Origin: Arthrobacter jinronghuae
GTDB taxonomy: Bacteria; Actinomycetota; Actinomycetes; Actinomycetales; Micrococcaceae
Length of the DNA: 64,000 nt
Reading direction: 5' to 3'
NCBI RefSeq assembly: GCF_025244825.1
Contig: NZ_CP104263.1
Span: forward strand, 2,046,001-2,110,000
Shown here: positions 45,137 to 53,982 of the stretch, piece after piece
How the letters are laid out: each line of letters opens with the position of its first letter
Position numbering within the stretch: the stretch's first letter is position 1
Notes under the pieces: model-generated
The model's database searches: none
Told to the model about the DNA's origin: nothing
The model's input: the letters and a program-made list of their open reading frames with translations, nothing else
Program-made: the position numbers and the translations under genes

Positions 45137-45973
45137 ATGCAGCCTGCAGCTCGAGTTCCGCTCAATAACGGCGTCATGATGGATCAGGTCGGCTTCGGCA
45201 CCTACAAGATCCCGGCCGACGACGCCGCCCGGCTGTGCCTTGAGGCGCTCGGGGCAGGCTACCGGCACCTCGATACGGCGGCCCTGTACGGCAATGAAGC
45301 CGGGGTGGGAGAGGCCGTGAACACCTTCGTCCGCGCGAACGAAGCCGAGCGCAGCGACATTTTCGTTACCTCGAAGGTCTGGAACACCGACCAGGGCTAC
45401 GACTCCACTCTGCGTGCCTTTGATGCGTCCCTCTCCCGGCTGGGCCTGGACTACTTGGATCTATACCTCATCCACTGGCCGTGCCCGCAGCGGGGGCAGT
45501 TCGTCGACACGTACCGGGCGTTGGAGGAGCTCTACGCCGCAGGCCGGGTCCGTGCCATCGGCGTCTCCAATTTCCAGCCCGGCCATCTGCATCAGCTGCT
45601 GGACGCGACCGGAATTGTCCCGGCGGTAAACCAGATTGAACTGCACCCGTGGCTGGCACAGGAGGAACTGCGGCAGCTGCACCAGCGGCTCGGAATCCGA
45701 ACGGCTGCGTGGAGTCCGCTGGGCCGCGGTGCAGTCCTCGCGGACCCGGTAGTTGTGCGGATTGCCGCTGAACTCGGCCGCACCCCCGCGCAGGTGATCC
45801 TCCGCTGGCACCTGGACCTCGGCAACATCGTTATCCCCAAGGCCAGCAGTCCGGAGCGGATTGCCGGAAACCTGGACCTGTACTCCTTCGAGCTGACCGA
45901 CGATCACCGGACGGCGTTGAACGGACTGGACCGGGGCCAGCGGTCCGGATCGAATCCCGACGAGGTGAACTGA
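45137..45973 (+). CDS. Aldo/keto reductase
   Basis: A 278-residue NADPH-dependent oxidoreductase of the AKR5-like group. Catalytic residues lie in order: Asp and Tyr in LDTAALYGNE, Lys in VTSKVWNT, and His in LIHWP. The cofactor loop reads IPKASSPERIAGN. Substrate not predictable (2,5-diketogluconate reductase-like). It is followed directly by the hydrolase gene. Confidence 0.9.
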   Translation: MQPAARVPLNNGVMMDQVGFGTYKIPADDAARLCLEALGAGYRHLDTAALYGNEAGVGEAVNTFVRANEAERSDIFVTSKVWNTDQGYDSTLRAFDASLSRLGLDYLDLYLIHWPCPQRGQFVDTYRALEELYAAGRVRAIGVSNFQPGHLHQLLDATGIVPAVNQIELHPWLAQEELRQLHQRLGIRTAAWSPLGRGAVLADPVVVRIAAELGRTPAQVILRWHLDLGNIVIPKASSPERIAGNLDLYSFELTDDHRTALNGLDRGQRSGSNPDEVN

Positions 45974-46903
45974 ATGTCCGGTACTGCAGCGCGGAGTTCG
46001 TTGACGCCGTCGGGCGCCCCTGCGCCTTTCTCCCGCAAGGCCGCAGTACGGTCCTTTTCCGTGTACGGCACCGAGCAGGTCTGCCGGGACTTCGCGCCGG
46101 TAACGGAGGACGACGCCGGCCTGCCGCCGATCTTCATGGTCCACGGGTTCCGCGGCGACCACCACGGACTGCTGCGGGTTGTCGAAGCACTCCCCCGCCA
46201 CCGTGTCCTGGTGCCTGACCTTCCCGGTTTCGGCGCCGGAGCCGCCCTTCCCGGCCCGCACGATGTCCCCGCCTACACCGCATTTGTCCGCGAAGCACTG
46301 GCGGACCTGGGTCTGGGTGCGGACACCGTCCTGCTCGGCCACTCCTTCGGCTCCATCATTGCCGCGCACCTGGCGGCCCAGTCGCCGGAGCTGATCAGTG
46401 AGCTGGTGCTCGTCAACCCGATCTGCGAGCCTGCACTGGAGGGTCCCAAGGGGATCACCAGCAAGGCGGCTGAACTCTACTATCGGCTGGCGGCGGCACT
46501 GCCGGAGAAATCCGGCATGGCACTGCTCCGCAGCCCGGTCATTGTCCGGGGCATGAGCATGCTGATGGCAAAGACGAAGGACCCGGGCCTGCGCCGCTGG
46601 ATCCATGCCCAGCACGATGCGTACTTCAGCGCCTTCGCGAACCGCCGGGTGGTCCTGGATGCCTTCCGGGCATCCATTTCGGCCACGGTGCGCGACGTCG
46701 CCGCGCAGCTTTCCATGCCGGTGCTGCTGATCGCGGCGGAACAGGACGACATCGGATCGGTTCGGGGACAGCGCCTGCTTGCGGATCGGATCCCCGACGC
46801 GGAACTGCAGATGCTCCCCGGTGTCGGCCACCTGGTGCACTATGAAAAGCCGGCTGAGGCAGCCGACAAGATCGAGGATTTCCTGTCGCGGAGGCATGTA
46901 TGA
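45974..46903 (+). CDS. Alpha/beta fold hydrolase
   Basis: A 309-residue hydrolase. FMVHGFRGDHHG is the oxyanion strand, GHSFGS holds the nucleophile Ser at about 119, and VGHLVHYEKPAEAADKI carries the catalytic His. It begins on the base after the aldo/keto reductase stop and overlaps the next gene by four bases, so it belongs to a three-gene operon. Substrate unknown. Confidence 0.9.
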   Translation: MSGTAARSSLTPSGAPAPFSRKAAVRSFSVYGTEQVCRDFAPVTEDDAGLPPIFMVHGFRGDHHGLLRVVEALPRHRVLVPDLPGFGAGAALPGPHDVPAYTAFVREALADLGLGADTVLLGHSFGSIIAAHLAAQSPELISELVLVNPICEPALEGPKGITSKAAELYYRLAAALPEKSGMALLRSPVIVRGMSMLMAKTKDPGLRRWIHAQHDAYFSAFANRRVVLDAFRASISATVRDVAAQLSMPVLLIAAEQDDIGSVRGQRLLADRIPDAELQMLPGVGHLVHYEKPAEAADKIEDFLSRRHV

Positions 46904-47997
46904 GGATGCGCCTGGCCGTAGACGCACGGTTTACCCGCACAGACCACCACGACGGCATCAGCCGCTACGGCGCCAGCCTGATCGAGGCGGTGAGCCGGCA
47001 CGCCGACGTCGTGATGCTGATTTCGGACGAACGCCAGCTGGGCCTGCTCCCGGACCTGCCGTGGGTGAAGGTCAACAGCCCGCTTTCCCCCGCGGAACTG
47101 TTCGTGGCTTTCCGGATCAACCGGCTGGGTGCCGACGCGGTTTTCTGCCCGATGCAGACCATGGGCAGCTGGGGCCGGAAGTATCCGCTGATCCTGACCC
47201 TGCATGACCTGATCTATTACCAGAACCCGACGCCGCCGTCGTTCCTTCCGCCGGCGGTTCGCTGGCTGTGGCGGCTGTACCATCTGGCCTACTGGCCGCA
47301 GCGGCTGCTGCTGGACAGGGCCGACGTCGTTGCCACCATCAGCGGGACTACGCGGGAGCTGATGTCCCGCCACCGGTTGACGAAACGCCCCGTCCGGATA
47401 GTGGCCAACGCACCCCAGGCGGGTGCCGTGCCGCGGGACCCGGATGCGAAGGCCGAGGCGTCGCTGCTGTATATGGGGTCCTTCATGCCGTACAAGAACG
47501 TGGAGACCATCATCCGCGGCATGGAATACCTGCCCGACTTCACGCTGCACCTGCTGAGCCGGATCTCCGATGCGCGGCGAAGCGAGCTTGAGGCGCTGAT
47601 TCCCGCCGGAGCGCGCGTGAGGTTCCACAACGGGGTCACCGATGAGGAGTATGACGCCCTCCTGCGACGCACCACGGCCCTGGTAACGCTGTCGAAAGCC
47701 GAGGGCTACGGGCTGCCGGTGATCGAGGCAATGGCCGTGGGCACACCGGTGATTGCCAGTGACATTCCGATTTTCCGCGAGGTTTCCGGCGGTGCGGCGG
47801 TGCTGGTGGATCCGGATGATCCGTCCGCCTTCGCCGGGGCCGTACGGCAGCTTGGCGAGCCCGGGCGCTGGCAGAAGGCGTCCGACGCCGGCGTGCAGCG
47901 GGCCGCCGACTACAGCTGGGGTGCCTCTGCCACCCAGCTCATGGAAACGGCCGGGGAGGCTGTCCGCCTGTTCCCCGGCCGCCGCCGTCGTCGTTGA
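46900..47997 (+). CDS. Glycosyltransferase family 4-like protein
   Basis: A 365-residue GT-B fold transferase. DARFTRTDHHDGISRYGAS marks the acceptor-side N-terminus; the C-terminal donor part has YMGSFMPYKNV and the EX7E region SKAEGYGLPVIEAMAVGTPV. It transfers a nucleotide-sugar unit to a lipid or glycan acceptor in the cytoplasm. ATGA overlap with the hydrolase gene. It ends three bases before the convergent oxidoreductase gene. Confidence 0.9.
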   Translation: MRMRLAVDARFTRTDHHDGISRYGASLIEAVSRHADVVMLISDERQLGLLPDLPWVKVNSPLSPAELFVAFRINRLGADAVFCPMQTMGSWGRKYPLILTLHDLIYYQNPTPPSFLPPAVRWLWRLYHLAYWPQRLLLDRADVVATISGTTRELMSRHRLTKRPVRIVANAPQAGAVPRDPDAKAEASLLYMGSFMPYKNVETIIRGMEYLPDFTLHLLSRISDARRSELEALIPAGARVRFHNGVTDEEYDALLRRTTALVTLSKAEGYGLPVIEAMAVGTPVIASDIPIFREVSGGAAVLVDPDDPSAFAGAVRQLGEPGRWQKASDAGVQRAADYSWGASATQLMETAGEAVRLFPGRRRRR

Positions 47998-48000
47998 TCC

Positions 48001-49014
48001 CTACTTGCCCAGGTTCACGATCATCTTGCCCTTGTTGGCACCCTTCATCAGGTCAATGAAGGCCTGCGGGGAGTTTTCGAGTCCGTCCACGAACGTCTCG
48101 TCATAGCGGACCAGGCCGTCCTGCATCCAGCGGGTCATCAGCGCGGCGAACTCGTCCGCGTACTGGTTGTAGCTGCCCACCAGGAACCCCCGGAGCGTGA
48201 TTTCCTTGCCGATGGCAATGGCCAGGTTCCGCGGGCCGACAGGCGCATCGTTGTACTGCGAAATGGCGCCGCACATGGCGATCCGCCCGAACTTGTTCAT
48301 CACCGACAGGGCCGCTTCCAGGTGCTCGCCGCCCACGTTGTCGAAGTAGACGTCAATGCCGTCGGCCCCGGCAGCCTTCTTCAGCGAATCCTTCACGGGA
48401 CCGTCGTGGTAGTTGAACGCTTCGTCGAAGCCCAGGTCGAGCAGCCGCTGGACCTTTTCGGCGGAACCGGCACTGCCGATGACCTTCTTGGCACCCATGG
48501 CCTTTGCGATCTGCCCGACCAGCGAACCCACGGCGCCCGCGGCTCCCGAGACGAAGACGACGTCGCCTTCCTTGAATTCCGCCACCTTGGTCAGGCCGGC
48601 ATAGGCGGTCTGGCCGGTCATGCCCAGCACCCCGAGGTACGCGCTGGCCGGAGCGGCGTCCGTATCGATGACACGTGCACGGCGCCCGTCAAGGACGGCA
48701 TAGTCGCGCCAGCCGAGGCCGTGCAGTACCTTGTCCCCCGGCTTGTGGTCCGGTGAGCGTGACTCCACGACTTCACCGACGGCGCCGCCCTCCAGCGCTT
48801 CGTCGAGCCGGAACGGCGGTACATAGGACTTCGCGTCATTCATCCGGCCGCGCATATACGGGTCCACGGACATGTGCAGGTTGCGGACCAGGACCTGGCC
48901 CTCCTGCAGTTCGGGTACCGGTACCTCCGCCAGACGGAAGTTCTGCTCCGTCGGCCACCCGTCGGGGCGGGAAGCAAGCTGGATTTCGCGGCCGGTTTCG
49001 GGGTAACTGCTCAT
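48001..49014 (-). CDS. NADP-dependent oxidoreductase (MDR, PTGR/CurA type)
   Basis: A 337-residue zinc-independent medium-chain reductase. The N-terminal GroES-like part has RNLHMSVDPYMRGRM and the Rossmann part VSGAAGAVGSLVGQIAKAMG. Relatives reduce alpha,beta-unsaturated carbonyls such as hydroxyalkenals and curcumin. It lies 57 bp downstream of the OhrR-like gene on the same strand, so it is a likely target of that regulator. Confidence 0.9.
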   Translation of the reverse strand: MSSYPETGREIQLASRPDGWPTEQNFRLAEVPVPELQEGQVLVRNLHMSVDPYMRGRMNDAKSYVPPFRLDEALEGGAVGEVVESRSPDHKPGDKVLHGLGWRDYAVLDGRRARVIDTDAAPASAYLGVLGMTGQTAYAGLTKVAEFKEGDVVFVSGAAGAVGSLVGQIAKAMGAKKVIGSAGSAEKVQRLLDLGFDEAFNYHDGPVKDSLKKAAGADGIDVYFDNVGGEHLEAALSVMNKFGRIAMCGAISQYNDAPVGPRNLAIAIGKEITLRGFLVGSYNQYADEFAALMTRWMQDGLVRYDETFVDGLENSPQAFIDLMKGANKGKMIVNLGK

Positions 49015-49071
49015 GGAATGAACCTTACTGTCGGGGTTGATGGTAGGTATTGGTGCCGGGTATTGGTGCCG

Positions 49072-49506
49072 TCACTTCGCCGCGGCCTGCCGCAGTGCGG
49101 CAGTAACCTTGGCGAGTGTGTCCTGCAGGCTCTGCAGGTCCTGCGGTGCCAGTCCGGCGGAGGCTGCGAGCCGGTCCGGCAGGTTCCTGGCGTCATTTTG
49201 AAGTGCGCGTCCGGCATCCGTGAGGTTGATACGGACGCGCCTCTCGTCCTCGACGGCACGACGCCGCTGCACCAGGTCCGCTGCCTCCAGCCGCTTGAGC
49301 AGCGGCGAAAGCGTGCCGGAGTCCAGGTCCAGTGCCTCGCCCAGGTCCCGGACGCTTTGGGCGTCTTTCTCCCAGAGCAGCGACATCACCAGGTACTGCG
49401 GGTAGGTCAGCCCCATCTCTTCAAGCATCGGACGATAGAGGGCCGTAGCCGCCCGGGAGGCGGAGTACAGCGAGAAGCACACCTGCCGCTGTAGGGATTC
49501 GTTCAT
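49072..49506 (-). CDS. MarR family regulator, OhrR-like with conserved Cys
   Basis: A 144-residue winged-helix regulator. The N-terminus MNESLQRQVCFSLYSASRA has the single Cys (Cys10) followed by Phe-Ser-Leu-Tyr, as in organic-hydroperoxide sensor OhrR. The recognition helix area reads LGEALDLDSGTLSPLLKRLE and the wing RRRAVEDERRVRINLT. I start at ATG 49506 to match the family. A perfect operator-like palindrome lies 15 bp upstream. Oxidation of the Cys would release the repressor; this is family knowledge, not shown here. Confidence 0.88.
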   Translation of the reverse strand: MNESLQRQVCFSLYSASRAATALYRPMLEEMGLTYPQYLVMSLLWEKDAQSVRDLGEALDLDSGTLSPLLKRLEAADLVQRRRAVEDERRVRINLTDAGRALQNDARNLPDRLAASAGLAPQDLQSLQDTLAKVTAALRQAAAK

Positions 49507-49520
49507 GAGCCCACCGTAGG

Positions 49521-49537
49521 GCACAATTCAATTGTGC
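49521..49537. promoter_or_regulatory. Candidate OhrR-type operator
   Basis: GCACAATT-C-AATTGTGC is a perfect 17-bp palindrome. Its inner ACAATT/AATTGT matches known OhrR boxes (TACAATT-AATTGTA). It overlaps the expected promoter of the OhrR-like gene and lies 75 bp upstream of the APH-like gene on the other strand. Confidence 0.75.
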
Positions 49538-49611
49538 ACAACCTGTTTGTGGCGGCTCGCTGGATGCGCCCTTGCCTGCTTGGGTACAAGTGCTGCCCTA
49601 GGCTGTTCCGA

Positions 49612-50583
49612 ATGCAGAGCATCCCCGATTACCGCCGCACGGCCGCCAGACGTCCCTGGGCCGAGTTGCCGGCAGTCCTGCAGTTGCGGCTCCGTACATA
49701 TCTGGGCGGCAGCATCACATCGGTGCAGCCGGCGGGCGGCGGCTTCACGCCCGGTTTCGCCGCGGTTCTCGGGAACGACGCCGGGGTGCGCGTCTTCGTG
49801 AAGGCGGCACCGGCGTCGGACACTGTCACTTACCGGTCATACGTGCGCGAATCGCAGGTGGTGCCCTTGATGCCTGCGGGCATGCCCATGCCGGCGCTGC
49901 TTGCCGCCGAATGCCTGGCGGCGGAGGGCACCGACTGGCAGCTGCTCGTTTATGAGGCGGTGGACGGACGCATGCCCGGCCAGCCGTGGACCAGCGCGGA
50001 CCTGCTCGCCGTCGAGGACTCCTGCAACACCGCCGCCGGCCTCCTGGCGAACTTCCCGCAGGATGCTGCCGGCCGTCCCGTTGCAGAAGACATGGCCCGG
50101 ATACCCTCCGCTTTCGAGCCGGTAGCCGAGGGCGGTCCGGCTCCGTGGTTCCTGCCGACGCTGAGTGCCGAACAGGCACGGACGTTTTCGGGACTGCTGG
50201 AACTGTGTCCCGAGGCCCTGGCAGGTGATGCAGTCCTTCACGGAGACCTGCGCCCGGACAATATCCTGATCAGCTCCGGGCAGGCACTGTTCTGCGACTG
50301 GAATTTCCTCGGGACCGGCGCTCCCTGGCTGGACTGGGTCGGGGTACTTCCTTACGTGCGTGGTGACGGGTTCGACGTCGACGCCGAACTCCGGCGGTCG
50401 GCGCTTACCCGGGACGTCCCAGCTGACCATATTGACGCGTGGCTGGCGTCGCTGCTCAACTGCATGATCGACTCGGGCTGCAAGCCCGAGGTGGCATCAA
50501 GCCCGCACCTGCGCAGCCACGGGAGGCATACGGCACGGCTGATCTACGCCTGGCTGGTCGCCCGGCGCGGGCTGGCGTGGTGA
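49612..50583 (+). CDS. Aminoglycoside phosphotransferase-like kinase
   Basis: A 323-residue protein of the APH/choline-kinase fold. The catalytic loop is AVLHGDLRPDNIL and the metal-binding segment LFCDWNFLGTG, an Asp-Trp-Asn version of the usual D-(W/F)-E/D. VFVKAA holds the ATP-binding Lys. Such proteins are often small-molecule kinases rather than resistance enzymes; no resistance is implied. I start at ATG 49612 (MQSIPDYRR); an earlier start would include the operator region. Confidence 0.8.
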   Translation: MQSIPDYRRTAARRPWAELPAVLQLRLRTYLGGSITSVQPAGGGFTPGFAAVLGNDAGVRVFVKAAPASDTVTYRSYVRESQVVPLMPAGMPMPALLAAECLAAEGTDWQLLVYEAVDGRMPGQPWTSADLLAVEDSCNTAAGLLANFPQDAAGRPVAEDMARIPSAFEPVAEGGPAPWFLPTLSAEQARTFSGLLELCPEALAGDAVLHGDLRPDNILISSGQALFCDWNFLGTGAPWLDWVGVLPYVRGDGFDVDAELRRSALTRDVPADHIDAWLASLLNCMIDSGCKPEVASSPHLRSHGRHTARLIYAWLVARRGLAW

Positions 50584-50822
50584 GGGGTGGCCGCGGGGAG
50601 AGGGTTGGCCGCCTGAGGGGTGGCCGCGTGAGGGCCTGTCGCTCGGCGTGGGCTTGTCGCGCAGCGAGGGCATCTAATGAGCTCCGAAGCGCGGTGCAAC
50701 CGGCTCCGGAGGACCATCTGGGTCTGTAACCGCCGCCGTTCCCACAGCGCACAGTGCCCGTTAAAAACAGGTATTGAGTCGCGTAGTTTTGGCCTTTTAT
50801 GCAGTCAAACAGAACACTAGAC

Positions 50823-50838
50823 TCGAACACATGTTCGA
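50823..50838 (+). promoter_or_regulatory. LexA SOS box overlapping the DUF222-HNH start codon
   Basis: TCGAACACATGTTCGA is a perfect 7-bp inverted repeat that equals the actinobacterial/mycobacterial SOS box consensus (TCGAAC-N4-GTTCGA). The ATG at 50831 lies inside it, so the first codons ATG TTC GAA are part of the operator. In Mycobacterium tuberculosis, 13E12-family genes are known to carry SOS boxes and to start with Met-Phe-Glu in the same way. Confidence 0.88.
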
Positions 50839-52465
50839 ATATCTGCCATCGGTTGATCATCATCGGAGGGGCCCGCTGGAGGCCCAATCCGCAGTGTTTG
50901 ACGCCTGGGTGGAGTACTTGGCAGCTGAGTTCGAACCTAACTCCCTTCCGACGCCGGAGGGCTCAGTTTCGGAAATCGCATCGGATTCGGAACTGATCGA
51001 CCAACTGCGGGCGCTTGAGGAACTGAAGGGTGCCGCTGCCGCAGCGCAGGCACGGATCGCAGCGGCATTCGACGCCTCACAGCGGAGCAAGCAGAAACAC
51101 GCCGGCCTGCGGAAGGAAGAGTTGGGGCGAGGGGTAGCTTCACAGATCGCACTGGCCCGGCGGGAATCCGCCAACAAGGGCGGACGGCTGCTCGGCTTGG
51201 CAAAAGCCCTGACCTCGGAGATGCCGTACACAATGCAGGCTCTGTCCTTCGGAAAGATCAGCGAATGGCGGGCCACACTCCTGGTGCGCGAGACAGCTTG
51301 CCTCTCCCTCGAAGACCGGCGGCAAGTGGATGAAGAAGTGGCAGGTGATGCCGGCCTGCTGGAGTCCCTGGGCGACCGGCAAATCATCGCCCGCGCCAAG
51401 GCTGCCGCATACCGATTGGACCCGCGGGCGGCAGTGAACCGCGCCGCGAAAGCAGCCTCTGAACGGTTTGTCTCCTGCCGTCCGGCGCCGGACACCATGA
51501 CGTATCTCACCGGATTACTGCCCGTGGCACAGGGAGTGGGCGTCTACACAGCCCTCTCTCACGAGGCTGACCGGCTACGCGCCGCCGGCGACTCAAGGGG
51601 GCGGGGCCAGATCATGGCGGACACCCTGGTGGAACGGGTCACCGGGCTGGGAGATGCGGGCTCGACGAAGGTGGAGATCCAGCTGGTAATGACCGACCGG
51701 ACCTTACTGGCAGGCGATTCGGAACCGGCGCTGGTACCCGGGTACGGTCCGGTGCCGGCGCAGTGGGCTAGGGATCTGGTTCGGCGCCGGAGCCGGCGGG
51801 GCCCGAGCAGACGGCACCAGAGCAGCCGGGGCCGGACTAAGGACCAAGCCATGGGCGGCTCCGACAAGCACGCGGAACACTGGGTCCGGAGGCTGTACAC
51901 GGCTCCGGACACCGGAGAGCTGGTGGCGATGGATTCCCGCGCACGGCTGTTTCCCAAGTCCCTGGCACGGTTCATCGCGGCCCGGGATACTGCCTGCCGA
52001 ATGCCCTGGTGCGGAGCACCAATCCGCCATCTGGACCATATCCGCCCTCACAACCGCGGCGGACCCACCAGTGCATCCAACGGGCAGGGACTATGCGAGG
52101 CATGTAACCATGCAAAGGAAGCGCCCGGGTGGCGTGCAGAACCAGTCCGAAGGAGCAGCCCGGAGGCCGAAGCAGACGCCGGCATCAACGCGGGACCCGG
52201 ACGCCCGGTAGACACAGCGACCGCAGGACACACGGTGGACACGACGACGCCGACCGGCCACACGTATCGTTCCACCGCTCCGCCCCTGCCCGGGACGGCA
52301 TTGCCCGGGACTGCTTTACCAGGGGCGCTACCGCGGCTGGCACGTCCGCAAGACCACCCGGCTCACCTGCAAGAGAACCCGACGCCTCCCCTGGCCCGTC
52401 CCCCGGCGCGTTCGCCGGACTCCCCCGTTGAAGCATGCATAGCGGATTTTGTCTGGGCCGCCTAA
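50831..52465 (+). CDS. DUF222 / HNH endonuclease domain protein (13E12 family)
   Basis: A 544-residue protein. DUF222 covers about 30-340. The C-terminal HNH domain (about 360-440) has RDTACRMPWCGAPIRHLDHI, then HNRGGPTSASNGQGLC and CEACNHAK, so metal-binding Cys pairs and His-Asn-His are intact. A Pro/Thr-rich tail with repeated LPGTA units follows. Start is ATG 50831, within the SOS box; an upstream TTG frame exists but would cross the box. These genes are multicopy in actinobacteria, often near mobile DNA; the biological role is unknown. Confidence 0.88.
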   Translation: MFEYLPSVDHHRRGPLEAQSAVFDAWVEYLAAEFEPNSLPTPEGSVSEIASDSELIDQLRALEELKGAAAAAQARIAAAFDASQRSKQKHAGLRKEELGRGVASQIALARRESANKGGRLLGLAKALTSEMPYTMQALSFGKISEWRATLLVRETACLSLEDRRQVDEEVAGDAGLLESLGDRQIIARAKAAAYRLDPRAAVNRAAKAASERFVSCRPAPDTMTYLTGLLPVAQGVGVYTALSHEADRLRAAGDSRGRGQIMADTLVERVTGLGDAGSTKVEIQLVMTDRTLLAGDSEPALVPGYGPVPAQWARDLVRRRSRRGPSRRHQSSRGRTKDQAMGGSDKHAEHWVRRLYTAPDTGELVAMDSRARLFPKSLARFIAARDTACRMPWCGAPIRHLDHIRPHNRGGPTSASNGQGLCEACNHAKEAPGWRAEPVRRSSPEAEADAGINAGPGRPVDTATAGHTVDTTTPTGHTYRSTAPPLPGTALPGTALPGALPRLARPQDHPAHLQENPTPPLARPPARSPDSPVEACIADFVWAA

Positions 52466-52598
52466 AGGTGAACCCCGGAGGGCTGCCGCAGATGGAAGCA
52501 CGTGGCTATAGTGGCGGCCAACCAGCTAGCGAGGGCCAAGAAGCCAGTGGCCAACTCAGCCCTCACGGATCGGCTAATTGTCATCAGAAGGAGGACCC

Positions 52599-53336
52599 GT
52601 GAAGCTTGGACCGCATCTGCACCGCATCGGAAACGACATCGTGGCTGCTTATTTGGTCGACACCGACGACGGGATTACCGTGATCGACACGGGACTCCCC
52701 GGGCACTGGAACGATCTGCTCGCCGAGCTTAAATCCATGGGTCGAAGCCTGGATGACATACGCGGGGTGGTCCTGACCCACGGCGACAGCGACCACATCG
52801 GCTTTGCAGAAAGACTGCGCCGAAGCCAGAACGTGCCCGTCTTCGTCCATTCCGAAGACGCAGACCGTGCTCGCGGCGGCAAGAAGCCAAAGCCTGCAAT
52901 GGGCCCCATGCGGCCGGGCCCCGTGGTTCGGTTCTTCGCCTACGCGCTGCGCAAGCGGGGCTGGCGCCCAACGTACCTCACCCAGGTATCCGAAGTGGCC
53001 GACGGAGATGTCCTCCCGCTTCCGGGTTCACCGCGCGTCATCGCCCTGCCGGGACACTCTCCGGGGAGCGTCGCCGTGTACGTTCCGGTTGCGGATGCGG
53101 TCTTTGTCGGGGATGCCCTCACCACGCGCGACGTACTGACAGGGCAGACCGGCATCCGGCCCGCACCGTTCACCGATGACCCTGCGTTAGCCCTCAATTC
53201 CCTGAACCGACTGGCCGGCCTCGAGGCCACATGGGTGCTCCCCGGACACGGGGCTCCCTGGCGCGGTTCCCCGGGCGAGGTTCAGGAACTGGCACGCCTG
53301 GCGGCAGTTCGGACGGATCGCTCCGGCAGCCGCTAA
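52599..53336 (+). CDS. MBL-fold metallo-hydrolase
   Basis: A 245-residue metallo-beta-lactamase-fold protein. The metal motif is LTHGDSDHIG, in which the first His of the usual HxHxDH is replaced (THGDSDH still gives HxxxDH), followed by ALPGHSPGSVAVY and FVGDALTTRD with the bridging Asp. GTG 52599 has AAGGAGG upstream. Substrate unknown: thioesterase, glyoxalase II-like or lactonase-like are all possible. Confidence 0.87.
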   Translation: MKLGPHLHRIGNDIVAAYLVDTDDGITVIDTGLPGHWNDLLAELKSMGRSLDDIRGVVLTHGDSDHIGFAERLRRSQNVPVFVHSEDADRARGGKKPKPAMGPMRPGPVVRFFAYALRKRGWRPTYLTQVSEVADGDVLPLPGSPRVIALPGHSPGSVAVYVPVADAVFVGDALTTRDVLTGQTGIRPAPFTDDPALALNSLNRLAGLEATWVLPGHGAPWRGSPGEVQELARLAAVRTDRSGSR

Positions 53337-53365
53337 GGCCACAAATTCATCACCAGAAAAAGTAG

Positions 53366-53392
53366 TTGGCACTCGCCCCACGAGAGTGCTAA
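53366..53392 (+). promoter_or_regulatory. CIRCE element upstream of hsp20
   Basis: TTGGCACTC-N9-GAGTGCTAA, one base from the consensus TTAGCACTC-N9-GAGTGCTAA. It lies 96 bp upstream of the hsp20 start and should bind HrcA, which is encoded at 9001-10014. Confidence 0.92.
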
Positions 53393-53404
53393 TCTCATTT
53401 TCGC

Positions 53405-53429
53405 AAGTTGAGTGTTGCTGACTCAACTT
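53405..53429 (+). promoter_or_regulatory. HAIR element (HspR-type operator) upstream of hsp20
   Basis: AAGTTGAGT-N7-ACTCAACTT is a perfect inverted repeat matching the HspR-associated repeat CTTGAGT-N7-ACTCAAG except at the outer base of each arm. It begins 13 bp after the CIRCE element, so the gene should be under dual HrcA and HspR control. Confidence 0.88.
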
Positions 53430-53487
53430 TGGAACTGAATCTCGGCACCGCTGAAAAAGCGATCACGTAGAAGGAGTTGGTACCACC

Positions 53488-53961
53488 ATGGCTATGAAGT
53501 TTGATCCGTTCCAGGAACTGGACCGCATGGCTCAGGCACTGCGTGGCGAAGGAACCCTGCGCGGCATGCCTATGGACCTCTACCGGCAAGGCGACCAGTA
53601 CATCCTCGCAGCAGATCTCCCCGGGATCGATCCCGGATCCATCGACATTGACGTCGACGGCCAGCTGCTGACAATCCGGGCCCAGCGCACACTGCAGAAC
53701 GCGGACGGGGTCAAGTGGCTCACGCGTGAACGGGAAGCCGGTAACTTCCTGCGCCAGCTCAACCTTGGCCAGGGGATCGACACTGAACAGATTTCCGCCC
53801 AGTACGAGAACGGCGTCCTCAGTGTCATCATCCCCGTGGTTGAGCGGGCCAAGCCCCGCAAGATCGCCGTCCAAACCTCAACGGAATCTTCCGCCATCAA
53901 CGGCGAAACAGTCGAAAGCAGCGCAGTCGAAGGTACCAGCCGTGAAACCGTTGGGGCCTAA
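53488..53961 (+). CDS. Small heat shock protein, Hsp20/alpha-crystallin family
   Basis: A 157-residue ATP-independent holdase that keeps unfolding proteins soluble. The alpha-crystallin domain lies at about 28-125; YILAADLPGIDPGSIDIDVD is its opening and YENGVLSVIIPVVERAKPR its end, followed by the IxI-like KIAV. The C-terminal 30 residues are polar. AGGAG precedes the ATG. CIRCE and HAIR operators upstream predict strong heat induction. A terminator follows. Confidence 0.94.
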   Translation: MAMKFDPFQELDRMAQALRGEGTLRGMPMDLYRQGDQYILAADLPGIDPGSIDIDVDGQLLTIRAQRTLQNADGVKWLTREREAGNFLRQLNLGQGIDTEQISAQYENGVLSVIIPVVERAKPRKIAVQTSTESSAINGETVESSAVEGTSRETVGA

Positions 53962-53982
53962 TCCCTGACCACATTTTCTACG

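Noticed and set aside
49612..50583. Aminoglycoside resistance gene
   Set aside because: The fold is APH-like, but this family covers many metabolic kinases and nothing in the context indicates drug resistance.
50584..50822. GC-rich imperfect repeats of GGGGTGGCCGCG before the SOS box as a possible CRISPR or RNA gene
   Set aside because: The copies are few and irregular, with no spacers and no stable tRNA- or sRNA-like fold seen.
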